Shown one piece after another: positions 35,087-43,016 of a stretch of 64,000 nucleotides of DNA. Both the position numbers and the translations under genes were made by a program. The stretch is from Parvibaculum sp. (lineage in GTDB: Bacteria; Pseudomonadota; Alphaproteobacteria; Parvibaculales; Parvibaculaceae): positions 372,001-436,000 of the forward strand of contig JAEPQD010000002.1 in NCBI GenBank assembly GCA_017642695.1. Direction: 5' to 3'. Below the pieces are notes generated by a model. That model worked only from the letters and a program-made list of their open reading frames with translations. It had not been told where the DNA came from and did not search any database. The first letter of the stretch is position 1, and each line of letters starts with the position of its first letter.

Positions 35087-36700
35087 TCAGGCGGCGCCGA
35101 GTTCCTGCTTGGCAAACTCGGTCACTGTCTTGTAGTCGGCTTTGCCGTTGGCGGCCCGGAAGGCTACCGATGTGCCGATCAGGATGCGTTTGGGTGTTTT
35201 GTAACCTGCGAGCTGGCCACGCACATGTGACCGCAGCGTTTCCTCATCGAATGTTGCGCCCGGCGAAAGCTTGACGACGCCGGTCACGGCTTGACCCCAT
35301 TTTTCGTCGGGTATGCCGACCACCAGCGCATCCTCCACCCAGGGGTGCGTCTTCAGAGCTTCCTCGATTTCTTCGGGATAGACTTTTTCGCCTGCCGTAT
35401 TGATGCAGGCCGAGCCGCGGCCAAGAAGCGTCAGCGTACCGTCGGGTTCGACCAGGCACCAGTCACCGGGGATCGAGTAACGCTCGCCGCGTACCGTCTT
35501 GAAGGTCTTGGCGCTTTTTTCGGGGTCTTTGTAGTAGCCGACCGGGATTGGAGCACCAAGTGCGATAAAGCCCGGCGTACCGGATCCCGGTACAACGGGT
35601 TCGTCGTTTTCGTCGAAGACCTGGCACCGTTCGCCGATCTGGAATTTCGCCGTCGCGATTTCGCCGTCCTTGGTCATCAGCGACGAGCCGAGACCGACGG
35701 CTTCCGATGCGCCGAAGCTGTCGGTCATGATCGCGTTCGGCATGTGTTTCAGAAGACCGCGCTTCACCTCAGTCGACCACATCACGCCGGAAGAGATGAT
35801 CGTCACGATTGAGGAGAGATCGTACTTGCCGGGCGCCTCTTCCAGCGCGCGCAGCATCGGCTTGGCGAAGGCATCACCCACAATTGCAACCTGCTGCACC
35901 TTGTTGCGGTCGACCGCCGCCCAGAGTTCGTGGGGGTCAAGGGACGGGCTGTCGAGCGTCACGACGCAGCCGCCCGAGAGCATGTTGCCATTGGCGGTAA
36001 GCAGGCCGGTGCCATGCATCAGCGGGCAGGCGGGAATCATCGGGCCGGCGGGACCCACTTCCTTGAGCGAGGCGACAAGCGCATCAAGCGTCTCCGGCAC
36101 CGGACCGAGCCGTCGGAGTGCCGAGAGCTGCACTTCGCGCAGGTCATTATGAGTCCACATCACGCCTTTCGGCATGCCGGTCGTCCCGCCCGTGTAGATG
36201 AAGAGCATGTCGTCGGGCGAACGTTTGATGTCGAGTTGCCCGCCATTACCATTCGTCGCGAGGTCTTCGTAGCGTTCTGCGAAGGACGCGATCTCGCCAC
36301 CATCGTTCACCTCCACGAAAGTCTGCACCTTCGTGAGACGCGGACGGATTTCCTCAATCGTCTCGCGGAACTCGCTGCCGTAGACGACGGTTTGCGCATC
36401 CGAATTGTCGAAGATGTAGAAAACTTCATCGGGCTTGTAGCGATAGTTCACGTTCACATGCGTGAGCCGTGCCTTGAAGCAGGCTGCCAGAAGTTCGGTA
36501 TATTCAGGACGGTTGCGCATGTAGAAGGCGAGTTTGTCGCCCGGCTTCGCGCCGCGTTCGATCAGGGCGCGGGCGAGATTATTGGTGCGCTTCGTCTTCT
36601 CGCCCCACGTGATGCGGCGTTCGCCGTGCACGAGGGCGGGCGCATCCTGAGGCAGAACGGGTGAAATGGCGTCGAGGATGTCCCCGAAGTTCCAAGGCAT
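35087..36700 (-). CDS. Acyl-CoA synthetase (AMP-binding, FadD-like)
   Basis: 537-residue adenylate-forming enzyme that activates a carboxylic acid to its CoA thioester. The phosphate-binding motif YTGGTTGMPKGVMW is at about residue 180. The adenine motif FGASEAVG, the hinge GRGSACINTAGEKVYPEEIE and the C-terminal Lys region FRAANGKADYK are present. Start at 36700 with GGGAGGA ribosome site. It resembles actinobacterial FadD17/FadD19-type ligases used for steroid side chains more than E. coli FadD, but this is a judgement by eye. It is likely to function with the downstream acyl-CoA dehydrogenases. Confidence 0.92.
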   Translation of the reverse strand: MPWNFGDILDAISPVLPQDAPALVHGERRITWGEKTKRTNNLARALIERGAKPGDKLAFYMRNRPEYTELLAACFKARLTHVNVNYRYKPDEVFYIFDNSDAQTVVYGSEFRETIEEIRPRLTKVQTFVEVNDGGEIASFAERYEDLATNGNGGQLDIKRSPDDMLFIYTGGTTGMPKGVMWTHNDLREVQLSALRRLGPVPETLDALVASLKEVGPAGPMIPACPLMHGTGLLTANGNMLSGGCVVTLDSPSLDPHELWAAVDRNKVQQVAIVGDAFAKPMLRALEEAPGKYDLSSIVTIISSGVMWSTEVKRGLLKHMPNAIMTDSFGASEAVGLGSSLMTKDGEIATAKFQIGERCQVFDENDEPVVPGSGTPGFIALGAPIPVGYYKDPEKSAKTFKTVRGERYSIPGDWCLVEPDGTLTLLGRGSACINTAGEKVYPEEIEEALKTHPWVEDALVVGIPDEKWGQAVTGVVKLSPGATFDEETLRSHVRGQLAGYKTPKRILIGTSVAFRAANGKADYKTVTEFAKQELGAA

Positions 36701-36838
36701 TGCAGTCCTCCCAGACTCGATGTTGCGGGCTGTCGCCTCGTTCCGGGCGGTGTCAGCCAGTTCTTTTGCCGCCCAATATACAGGGAATCGCGGAGCGGTC
36801 ATCCGCGGTATGAGTGCCGCAGGGGCGGGGCCCGCGCG

Positions 36839-37729
36839 TCAACAAGGAAGAGCCGGGCCGTTGTCCGCGCTGGCAACGACGCAGGTGATCGAGGTTCCGG
36901 GCGCTCCTGCCTTGAGGAGATTGTCGATGACGTTGCGGAAGGGGCCGTCGACACGGACCGCCGTGTTCGGGTTCATCCGGCCGTTGTAAGGCCGTCCCGC
37001 AATGTGGGTGATCGCGTTCACCTCGGTCGAGTTCACGGCGACGAGGTAGCCCACGCCGTCTTCCCGCAGGATCAGGGGGCCGCCGGACCAGCCCGGCATC
37101 ATGTCGCAATCATGATTGAAGACGCGGGGATCGAAACCGTTGAGGTCGGAAAAATGCTTCGGCATCGGTCCGCAACCGCCGGAAACCTGCAGAGGCCCGC
37201 GCTCGCCGTTGTGGCCGGCGAGGATGAAGGACGCATTTTCCGTACGTTTGCGATAGGCCTCCGCTTCGCCGAGGGTCAGGGGAACGAGCCTGTCGAGATG
37301 CTCCGGCAGACGGCGTTCGAGCACGGCGACCGCCCAGTCGTTGTGCCAGTTGCCATAGGGTGAGAGGGTTCCGGTTTTCAGGAAAACGATGTCGGCGGCG
37401 AACGCGGGGTCGGCGCCGGGCCAGAAGGCGCATTCGGTCAGGAACTCGCCGTTCGAGCCGACAAACGCATGGGCGACCGTCACGATCACGTCGAAACGCG
37501 GCGTCAGGTGCTGGTCTGGAAGTGTGACGAGCGAGCCCGTCGGGCGGCGGGTCGTGCCTTCGCAGACGATGGTGCCGACACCGCTGAGCCCGTCGCCGGC
37601 GGCGATGTCGCGACGGTCGTCGTCGCCGAAGATGTTGGCCTTGGAAATGCCCGAGGCGACCAGCAGTGTCAGCAGAGCGAGACCTGCCACGCGTGCGAGA
37701 TAACCGGCTGTGCCGCCCTTGTCGTGCAT
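36839..37729 (-). CDS. Secreted trypsin-like serine protease (S1/V8-like)
   Basis: 296-residue protein with an N-terminal signal or anchor segment (LARVAGLALLTLLVASGISKA). A chymotrypsin-type triad can be placed: His in VTVAHAFVG, Asp in HNDWAVAVL and Ser in GWSGGPLI. The last motif replaces the usual GDSGGP Asp with Trp, seen in several bacterial V8-like peptidases. Two Cys pairs could form disulfides in the periplasm. The start lacks a clear ribosome site. Substrate unknown. Confidence 0.78.
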   Translation of the reverse strand: MHDKGGTAGYLARVAGLALLTLLVASGISKANIFGDDDRRDIAAGDGLSGVGTIVCEGTTRRPTGSLVTLPDQHLTPRFDVIVTVAHAFVGSNGEFLTECAFWPGADPAFAADIVFLKTGTLSPYGNWHNDWAVAVLERRLPEHLDRLVPLTLGEAEAYRKRTENASFILAGHNGERGPLQVSGGCGPMPKHFSDLNGFDPRVFNHDCDMMPGWSGGPLILREDGVGYLVAVNSTEVNAITHIAGRPYNGRMNPNTAVRVDGPFRNVIDNLLKAGAPGTSITCVVASADNGPALPC

Positions 37730-37814
37730 TCCGGGACATCCTCGGAAGCGAACACTCAGGATGCACAGGCTATCACGGGGGACGCTGCGTCAGTGAACAA
37801 CAGCGCGTGATCGC

Positions 37815-38435
37815 TCAGGCCGCGGCAACGGCAGGTTTCCGCCGTTTTTTCATCCAGGCGGCGATGCGGAGACCGAGCGCGGCGAAACCGAGGGTTGCTG
37901 TCAGCGCGAAAATCCACTTTGGCTCGGGCGGCGTTTCGCTCGCGAGGCGGCTGACATAGGAGTTCATGAAGATCGCCCAGACGTACCAGGCGCCAACGAG
38001 ATGGAGACGGCCCCAGAGTTTCGGCCCGAGCTTTCTCACCGACCAGTCGTTGGAGGTCGTCGCCATGGCCGCGATGAAGACATAGGCGAGGCCGCCGCCA
38101 ACGATCGAAACGAGCGCCGGCATCTCTTCAATCGTGACGAAAAGAGCAATGATCGCAAAGAGATGCAGGAAGTGCGCGAGGGCGAAGGAAAGCCCGGTAT
38201 AGCGCCGGTTGCGGCGCAGCCAGCGTGTCGTGGCGGAGGGGAAGAGGGCCGCCAGCGCGCCGCTCGCGAAGACGATGACGAAGATCAGGAAGGAGAGGCG
38301 GGCTGTGTAGCGCGTGATGTGCTGCCAGATTTCGGGCGCCGTATCGAAGGCGGCGAGGCTGCCAGCCACGATCGCGGCGACGGCCAGAAGGACCGCGAAA
38401 AAGGGCCAGCGGGGATAAGTGCGGGCGACTGTCAT
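37815..38435 (-). CDS. Ferric-reductase-like transmembrane protein
   Basis: 206-residue multi-pass membrane protein. It has six hydrophobic segments and the arrangement of His residues expected for a haem-binding ferric reductase/MsrQ-like core: ITRYTARLSFLIFVIVF, LSFALAHFLHLFAIIALF and LHLVGAWYVWAIFMNSY. GGTGACA upstream of the ATG. It is divergent from the tetR gene, with two operator-like palindromes in the intergenic region, so it may be a TetR target. No MsrP partner is adjacent, so electron acceptor and partner are unknown. Confidence 0.8.
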   Translation of the reverse strand: MTVARTYPRWPFFAVLLAVAAIVAGSLAAFDTAPEIWQHITRYTARLSFLIFVIVFASGALAALFPSATTRWLRRNRRYTGLSFALAHFLHLFAIIALFVTIEEMPALVSIVGGGLAYVFIAAMATTSNDWSVRKLGPKLWGRLHLVGAWYVWAIFMNSYVSRLASETPPEPKWIFALTATLGFAALGLRIAAWMKKRRKPAVAAA

Positions 38436-38509
38436 CGTAATGTCACCGAACCGTCACAAAGCGAATTGCCGGACCGTCCGGGCCTCCGGTTGTTGCGTTC
38501 CCGAAATTT

Positions 38510-38526
38510 TCATACAGACTGTATGA
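38510..38526. promoter_or_regulatory. TetR-type operator palindrome 1
   Basis: Perfect 17-bp palindrome TCATACAG-A-CTGTATGA in the divergent intergenic region. Its centre is 41 bases from that of operator 2, about four helical turns, so both could lie on one DNA face. Confidence 0.75.
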
Positions 38527-38550
38527 ACCTCTATACCCGATCCCCAAAAC

Positions 38551-38567
38551 TCATACAAGCTGTATGA
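38551..38567. promoter_or_regulatory. TetR-type operator palindrome 2
   Basis: TCATACA-AGC-TGTATGA, the same 7-bp arms as operator 1 with one change in the centre. It overlaps the first possible start codon of the tetR gene (38564), so binding here would block its own transcription start or translation region. Confidence 0.75.
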
Positions 38568-39181
38568 AAATGTCCCAGAGCCGCGCCGCGCCCGCCAAGA
38601 AGCCGTCACCCAACCGCGAAAAGCTGATCGCGGCGGCGCGGAGCCTTTTCGCCGAACGCGGCTATGAGGGGGTCGGCACTGAGGAGATCGTGCGCGCGGC
38701 CGGGGTGACGCGCGGCGCGCTCTATCATCAGTTCACGGACAAACGCGATCTCTTCCGCGCGGTGTTCGTGGAAATGCTGATGGAGACCGGACAGGAGATT
38801 TTCGAGACGACGATGAAGCGCATCGAGCACGACCGGGAAGACCTCCAGGTCGGCACGCAGGTGATGCTCGACATCTTCAGCCGCCCGGAAGTGCAGCGCA
38901 TCGTGCTGCTGGACGGGCCTTCGGTCCTCGGCTGGACGGACTGGCGCGAGGTGCAGCGGCCATTCCATCTCGCCTTGATCGGCCATGCGCTCGGGCATCT
39001 TGTGGAGGAGGGGCTCATTCCGGCGCAGCCGCTCGAACCGCTCGCGGAAGTGATCTCGGGCGCGGCGATGCAGGCGGCGCTTGCGATCGCGGAGGCCGAC
39101 GATGCTGAAGCCGCGCGGGAGACCTATGGCGCGAGCCTCATGCAGCTTCTCTCGCGGCTCGGCGCGCCGAGCAACGGGTGA
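38564..39181 (+). CDS. TetR-family transcriptional regulator
   Basis: 205-residue repressor-type regulator. The DNA-binding domain (residues 18-65) has REKLIAAARSLFAERGYEGVGTEEIVRAAGVTRGALYHQF-like sequence with the classic helix-turn-helix; the remainder is a helical ligand domain without recognisable specificity. The start is either ATG 38564 or ATG 38570. Neither has a Shine-Dalgarno sequence, which suggests a leaderless mRNA. Two palindromic operators in its promoter imply autoregulation and possible control of the divergent membrane protein gene. A DUF1801 gene follows by 7 bases. Confidence 0.92.
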   Translation: MKMSQSRAAPAKKPSPNREKLIAAARSLFAERGYEGVGTEEIVRAAGVTRGALYHQFTDKRDLFRAVFVEMLMETGQEIFETTMKRIEHDREDLQVGTQVMLDIFSRPEVQRIVLLDGPSVLGWTDWREVQRPFHLALIGHALGHLVEEGLIPAQPLEPLAEVISGAAMQAALAIAEADDAEAARETYGASLMQLLSRLGAPSNG

Positions 39182-39188
39182 GGCGGGC

Positions 39189-39660
39189 ATGGCGAAACGG
39201 AAAACAGGCGCCCGCTTTCGTCCCTTCGCAAACCCGAATGTGGCCGAGGTCTTCGAGAGCTATCCGCCGCCCGTGCGGACGCGGCTGATGGCGCTCAGGG
39301 AGACGATCTTCGACGTGGCGGATGCGACGGAAGGCGTCGGCGAGATCGAAGAGACGCTGAAATGGGGACAGCCTGCCTATCTGACGACCGAGAGCGGCAG
39401 CGGCACGACGATCCGTCTCGACGGCATGAAGGAGGGCGGCCACGCACTTTACGTCCATTGCCAGACCAGTCTCGTCGACAATTACCGCGCGCTTTACGAT
39501 GGCGTGCTCCGCTTCGGCGGCAACCGCTCGATTCTCTTCGATGCAGGCGACAGGCCGCCAAAAAGCGGCGCTCGAACACTGCATCCGCATGGCGCTGACC
39601 TACAAGCTGAAGGATAGAAAGCGCGGACAGGCCCGTGGACCCCGGCCTGCGTCGGGATGA
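39189..39660 (+). pseudogene. DUF1801 family gene with a +1 frameshift in a run of five A
   Basis: The frame from ATG 39189 gives a DUF1801/YdhG-like protein: FRPFANPNVAEVFESYPPPVR, ETLKWGQPAYLTTES, HCQTSLVDNYRALY, ILFDAGD. After PPK the zero frame turns into unrelated residues and stops at 39617. Deleting one A from the A5 run at 39560-39564 restores the expected family end, AALEHCIRMALTYKLKDR, which then runs to a stop at 39660. So the gene carries a one-base insertion near its 3' end. This may be a sequencing error, a true mutation or programmed slippage. It follows tetR closely and may be in its operon. Confidence 0.8.
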
Positions 39661-39662
39661 CT
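39635..39662 (+). repeat. REP-like dispersed element (single copy seen)
   Basis: GTGGACCCCGGCCTGCGTCGGG followed by ATGA resembles the short intergenic palindromes frequent in alphaproteobacteria. Only one clear copy is in this window, so the assignment to a repeat family is from memory of other genomes. Confidence 0.3.
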
Positions 39663-39683
39663 CTCTTTCTGGCCTTCTCAATG

Positions 39684-39714
39684 AAAAAGGGCGGCTTCCG
39701 GAGAAGCCGCCCTT
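39684..39714 (-). terminator. Intrinsic terminator after the diiron protein gene
   Basis: 12-bp perfect stem AAGGGCGGCTTC/GAAGCCGCCCTT with a 4-nt loop, followed on the minus strand by five T. It lies 23 bases past the stop codon. Confidence 0.92.
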
Positions 39715-39736
39715 GGTGCGTTGGTATCGCCGTTGC

Positions 39737-40873
39737 CTATTCGGCGGCCGACATGCGGTCGAGCGAGTAGGCGCCGCCGGGCTGGCCGTTCAGTTCGCGC
39801 AGGAAGCGGATGCCGTCCTCGGCGATGTCGTCGCCGATCATGCGGTCGCTTTCGCCATAGAGTTCCTTCATGTCGATGAAGGCGGCGTAGTTCATGGCCG
39901 TACGGTCGGTGATGATCCCGGCCTTGAGGAGCGTCTTGATCAGCACACGGAAGATGTTGCTCGATTCCTGCATCTCTTCGCGGATGTTTGCATCCGTCAT
40001 GGCTTCCATGAAGGCGCCCTGCACCCATTCCCAGTCGAGACCGACGGCGGCATAAATGTGCTTCTTCTGCTCGGGGCTGCCGAGGTTGAAGAGCAGCACC
40101 TGGAAGACTTCCCAGGCCCAGTCCTCGATGGCGTCGCGCTCTTCGGGCTTCAGATTCGGGATGGTGCGGTCCGCCCAGATCTTGCCGAACTTGTGGTGGA
40201 AGGCCTCGTCCGTCATCGTGAGCTGCATCAGCTTCACCATGAGGGGATCGCGGCCCCACTTGTAGAAGGAAGCGAAGGCGCCCATCGCAAGGCCCTCGAC
40301 CAGCATCTGCATGCCGACGAGCTTCTTCCAGACGAGCGGCGAGTTCACGAGTTCGGTGAGGATGTCGCCGAGCGCCGGACCGACGGCGACGGGCTTGCCC
40401 CAGCGGGCCTTGATGTAGTTCGAGAAGCCGGCAACGTGACGCGCTTCCTCGCGGGTCTGGTTGGCGGCGTATTCCTGCGCGCCCGGATCCTTCAGGATGT
40501 GGCAGAGGCTTGCCGACAGCGCGAGCGCGCCCGCTTCGCCGTGAAGAATGGAGGAGAGGCCCCACTGCACGTCCATGTTGACGAGCTTGATCTTCTGCTT
40601 CTCGTCGAGCTTGTCCTTGACCGCGGTCTTGAGGTCGGCGTTCTGCTCGGGATCAATGAGGTATTCGTTCTCCATGTCGAAGGGCTGGGAGAAGTCGATA
40701 TACTTCGTGTCCTGCGGATCCCAGAAGTGATCGTGGGTGGCGGAGATGATCTTGTCGAAGGCGGTGGAGCGCTTGCCGTAGCGATCCACTTCCATCATCG
40801 CCGGGAAATCGTCGGGCGCGACCGCTTCGTAGGCCGCATCGACCGTGATATTCGTGGTGATCTTGTTCGTCAT
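39737..40873 (-). CDS. Ferritin-like diiron protein (oxygenase/desaturase superfamily)
   Basis: 378-residue helical protein. Four iron-ligand motifs are visible in the order of ferritin-like diiron enzymes: Glu in SILHGEAGALAL, an ExxH in TREEARHVAGF, Glu in GMQMLVEGLAMGAF, and an ExxH in TDEAFHHKFG. Such spacing is found in acyl-ACP desaturases, N-oxygenases and ribonucleotide reductase R2. I cannot place it in a named subfamily. It is monocistronic, with GAGGAG upstream of the start and a strong terminator. It is on the opposite strand to an alpha/beta hydrolase gene, with a shared upstream region of about 190 bases. Confidence 0.8.
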   Translation of the reverse strand: MTNKITTNITVDAAYEAVAPDDFPAMMEVDRYGKRSTAFDKIISATHDHFWDPQDTKYIDFSQPFDMENEYLIDPEQNADLKTAVKDKLDEKQKIKLVNMDVQWGLSSILHGEAGALALSASLCHILKDPGAQEYAANQTREEARHVAGFSNYIKARWGKPVAVGPALGDILTELVNSPLVWKKLVGMQMLVEGLAMGAFASFYKWGRDPLMVKLMQLTMTDEAFHHKFGKIWADRTIPNLKPEERDAIEDWAWEVFQVLLFNLGSPEQKKHIYAAVGLDWEWVQGAFMEAMTDANIREEMQESSNIFRVLIKTLLKAGIITDRTAMNYAAFIDMKELYGESDRMIGDDIAEDGIRFLRELNGQPGGAYSLDRMSAAE

Positions 40874-41061
40874 GGCTGTTCTGGGCTCCTCTGGCCTTCA
40901 CGCCGGAGGCCTCTCCCGTGGCCTCGATCCGGCGGATTGTCTGTTCGAATATCAATATAGGCGCAGGGGTTAATGGATGCAAAAAATAATGACGCCTCTG
41001 TCATTTTTATCGGCAAGCTGAGGCAACAAAACGGAAATTTGCGAGACAGCAGGGGGACTTG

Positions 41062-41874
41062 ATGAAAGAGGGACTGGCAGCGACGGCGCATGGCGATCTC
41101 GCCTATCTGGACAGCGGGGGCGAGGGCCCCACTGTGCTCTTCATTCACGGCAATTCGTCCTGCAAGGAGATATTCGGCCGCCAGTTCGAGAGCGGCCTGG
41201 CACGCGGCTACCGCTGCCTTGCCTTCGACCTGCCGGGACATGGAAAGAGCTCGAACGCGCCGGAGCCGGAGAAGACCTATTCGATTCACGGTTTCGCGGA
41301 TGCGTCGATCGCGTTTCTGGAAGCGCTGAAGATCGATCGCGCCACCATTATCGGCTGGTCGCTCGGCGGCCATGCGGCGCTTGAAATGATGGCGCGCTGG
41401 CCGGGCACGACGGCTGCCTGGATCACCGGTACGCCACCGGCGGGCGGCGCCGACATGGGAGAGGCGTTCCTTCCGAGCGAACACATGGGCCTCACCTTCA
41501 AGGAGCAATTCACGAAGGAGGAAGCGGCGCTCTATGCCGCCGAAACGCTTGGGCCGGGATCGCCCGTCGAGCCGTGGATGGTGGAAGGCTGCGGCCGCGC
41601 GGATGGAAGGTTCCGTCCACTGATGATGCAGTCCGTCGTTGCCGGCCTCGATCTCGACGGGCGGGAAATCGCGGAGACGTCGCCGCTGCCGCTCGCGGTG
41701 GTGACCGGGGAACTCGAACCCTTCGTCAACAACGCGTTCCTCGAAAAGGTGAAATACCGCAATCTCTGGGACGGCAAGGTGCATGTCATCAAGGGACACG
41801 GACATATGCCGTTCTGGCAGGCGGCGGACGAGGTCAATGCGCTGCTCGCGCGGTTTCTGAAGGATGTGTGCTGA
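41062..41874 (+). CDS. Alpha/beta hydrolase
   Basis: 270-residue alpha/beta-hydrolase-fold protein. The oxyanion block is VLFIHGNSSCKEIF, the nucleophile elbow GWSLGG with Ser near residue 98, a likely Asp in VTGELEPFVNN region, and the catalytic His in KGHGHMPFWQAADEV. Substrate not predictable. I use the ATG at 41062, which has GGGGGA upstream, rather than the TTG one codon earlier. It is divergent from the diiron gene. Confidence 0.9.
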   Translation: MKEGLAATAHGDLAYLDSGGEGPTVLFIHGNSSCKEIFGRQFESGLARGYRCLAFDLPGHGKSSNAPEPEKTYSIHGFADASIAFLEALKIDRATIIGWSLGGHAALEMMARWPGTTAAWITGTPPAGGADMGEAFLPSEHMGLTFKEQFTKEEAALYAAETLGPGSPVEPWMVEGCGRADGRFRPLMMQSVVAGLDLDGREIAETSPLPLAVVTGELEPFVNNAFLEKVKYRNLWDGKVHVIKGHGHMPFWQAADEVNALLARFLKDVC

Positions 41875-41902
41875 GGAAATCCGGTTTGGAGGTTGCCGTC
41901 TG

Positions 41903-41929
41903 GACCACCCTCCCACAGGGGGGGTGGTC
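41903..41929. terminator. Strong hairpin between convergent genes
   Basis: 12-bp stem (one G-U) with a 3-nt ACA loop: GACCACCCTCCC / GGGGGGGTGGTC. It lies between the hydrolase stop (41874) and the receiver gene stop (41966). T-run absent, so a Rho-independent role is uncertain. Confidence 0.55.
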
Positions 41930-41965
41930 TATGCGGTGGACGCGGAGAACGACGGTTGGGTTTCG

Positions 41966-42460
41966 TCAGCTCCGGCGCGCGTCGAGGGAGCGGCGGGGCG
42001 AGGGGCCGCGGTAGCCGGGTTTTTCCACGAAGTGGATCGGCTTCGAGACGGCGGCAACGATCGCTTCGTAGAGCACGTCCGCCGAGAGCGGCTTGGCGAT
42101 GTAGTCGGTGACGCCCTGGTCGCGCGCATGTGTGACCTTGTCGCGCCCGACATGGCCCGAAATCATCAGGATCGGTACATCGGGGTTCGCGCCTTCGGCA
42201 TCGCCCGCCGCGCGGATCGCACGCGTCATCTCGTAGCCGTCCATCGGTATCATCGCGCCGTCGGTGATGATGATGTCGGGTTTGTGCCGGGCAAAGGCCG
42301 CGAGGCCGCTTTCCCCGTCGCGTGTCTCGATGATGTGGACGACGCCCATCGTTTCGAGCAGTGCCGTGAGAAGGTTCCGCATCTCCTTGCTGTCTTCGAC
42401 GATGAGAACCTTGAGACGCCCGAAAAATCCGGAGTCCGCACTGGTCGGCGCCCCACTCAT
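41966..42460 (-). CDS. Single-domain response regulator A (receiver)
   Basis: 164-residue protein that is essentially one receiver domain: KVLIVEDSKEMRNLL with the acidic pocket, phospho-acceptor Asp in IIITDGAMIPMDGYEMTRAI, the Thr/Ser switch ILMISGHVG and Lys in YIAKPLSADVLYE. A C-terminal tail (KPIHFVEKPGYRGPSPRR) replaces an output domain. It overlaps the upstream Hpt gene by ATGA. The same tail pattern recurs in receiver B, so the two are paralogues. Confidence 0.9.
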   Translation of the reverse strand: MSGAPTSADSGFFGRLKVLIVEDSKEMRNLLTALLETMGVVHIIETRDGESGLAAFARHKPDIIITDGAMIPMDGYEMTRAIRAAGDAEGANPDVPILMISGHVGRDKVTHARDQGVTDYIAKPLSADVLYEAIVAAVSKPIHFVEKPGYRGPSPRRSLDARRS

Positions 42461-43005
42461 CCGAGCCTTCTCCGGTCGCGGCGGTTCGCCTCGATCAGGC
42501 GTTCGAGCGCTTCGAGCGTTTCCAGCGTGACGGCGGCGTCGGTGCGGGGATTTTCGATCGCATCGCGGATCGCGTCGACATGGAAGAGGATGACCGTTCC
42601 ATCCTTCAAGTCTTCCGCCTCGCAATTTTCGAGATAGCCGCAGAGCGAGTCGGCGAAGCGGCTGACCATCGGATGGCCGAAGGTGCCCGCGAGGCCGCGC
42701 ATGTCGTGGGCAAGGGAGTAGAGGCGGCCCCGCGCTTCCGAGTCGCCCTTGCAGGCGGGCTCGACAAGAATCTGCAACATGGCCACCTGGGACTTCAGCG
42801 CCTCGGCGTATTTCGTCTCGAGACCGCGGATCGTTTGCTGCATCTGGTCGAGCACGCGCGGATCGAGGCGCATCGGCGCCACATATTCGCGGCCCAGCTT
42901 GCGTTCGGCAATCGACGGCACACGGATGAAACGGACGTCGGGCGGCGTATCGCCGTCCTTGCTGTCCTGGCCGCCAAGCCTCGAGGGAAGTCTGTGTTCG
43001 GGCAT
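42457..43005 (-). CDS. Histidine phosphotransfer (Hpt) domain protein
   Basis: 182-residue protein. The first half is a helical region with no known domain; the second half contains LYSLAHDMRGLAGTFGHPMVSRFADSL, where the His in AHDMRGLAGTFG corresponds to the phosphorylated His of Hpt domains (consensus AHxLKGxA). No kinase or receiver domain is attached. It lies between two single-domain receiver genes in one operon (11-base gap to receiver B, 4-base overlap with receiver A), which suggests it passes phosphate between them. Confidence 0.85.
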   Translation of the reverse strand: MPEHRLPSRLGGQDSKDGDTPPDVRFIRVPSIAERKLGREYVAPMRLDPRVLDQMQQTIRGLETKYAEALKSQVAMLQILVEPACKGDSEARGRLYSLAHDMRGLAGTFGHPMVSRFADSLCGYLENCEAEDLKDGTVILFHVDAIRDAIENPRTDAAVTLETLEALERLIEANRRDRRRLG

Positions 43006-43016
43006 CGGTCCGCTCC

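Noticed and set aside
39081-39188. N-terminal extension of the DUF1801 frame into tetR
   Set aside because: It overlaps the end of the TetR gene in another frame and has no family sequence; the ATG at 39189 begins the conserved part.
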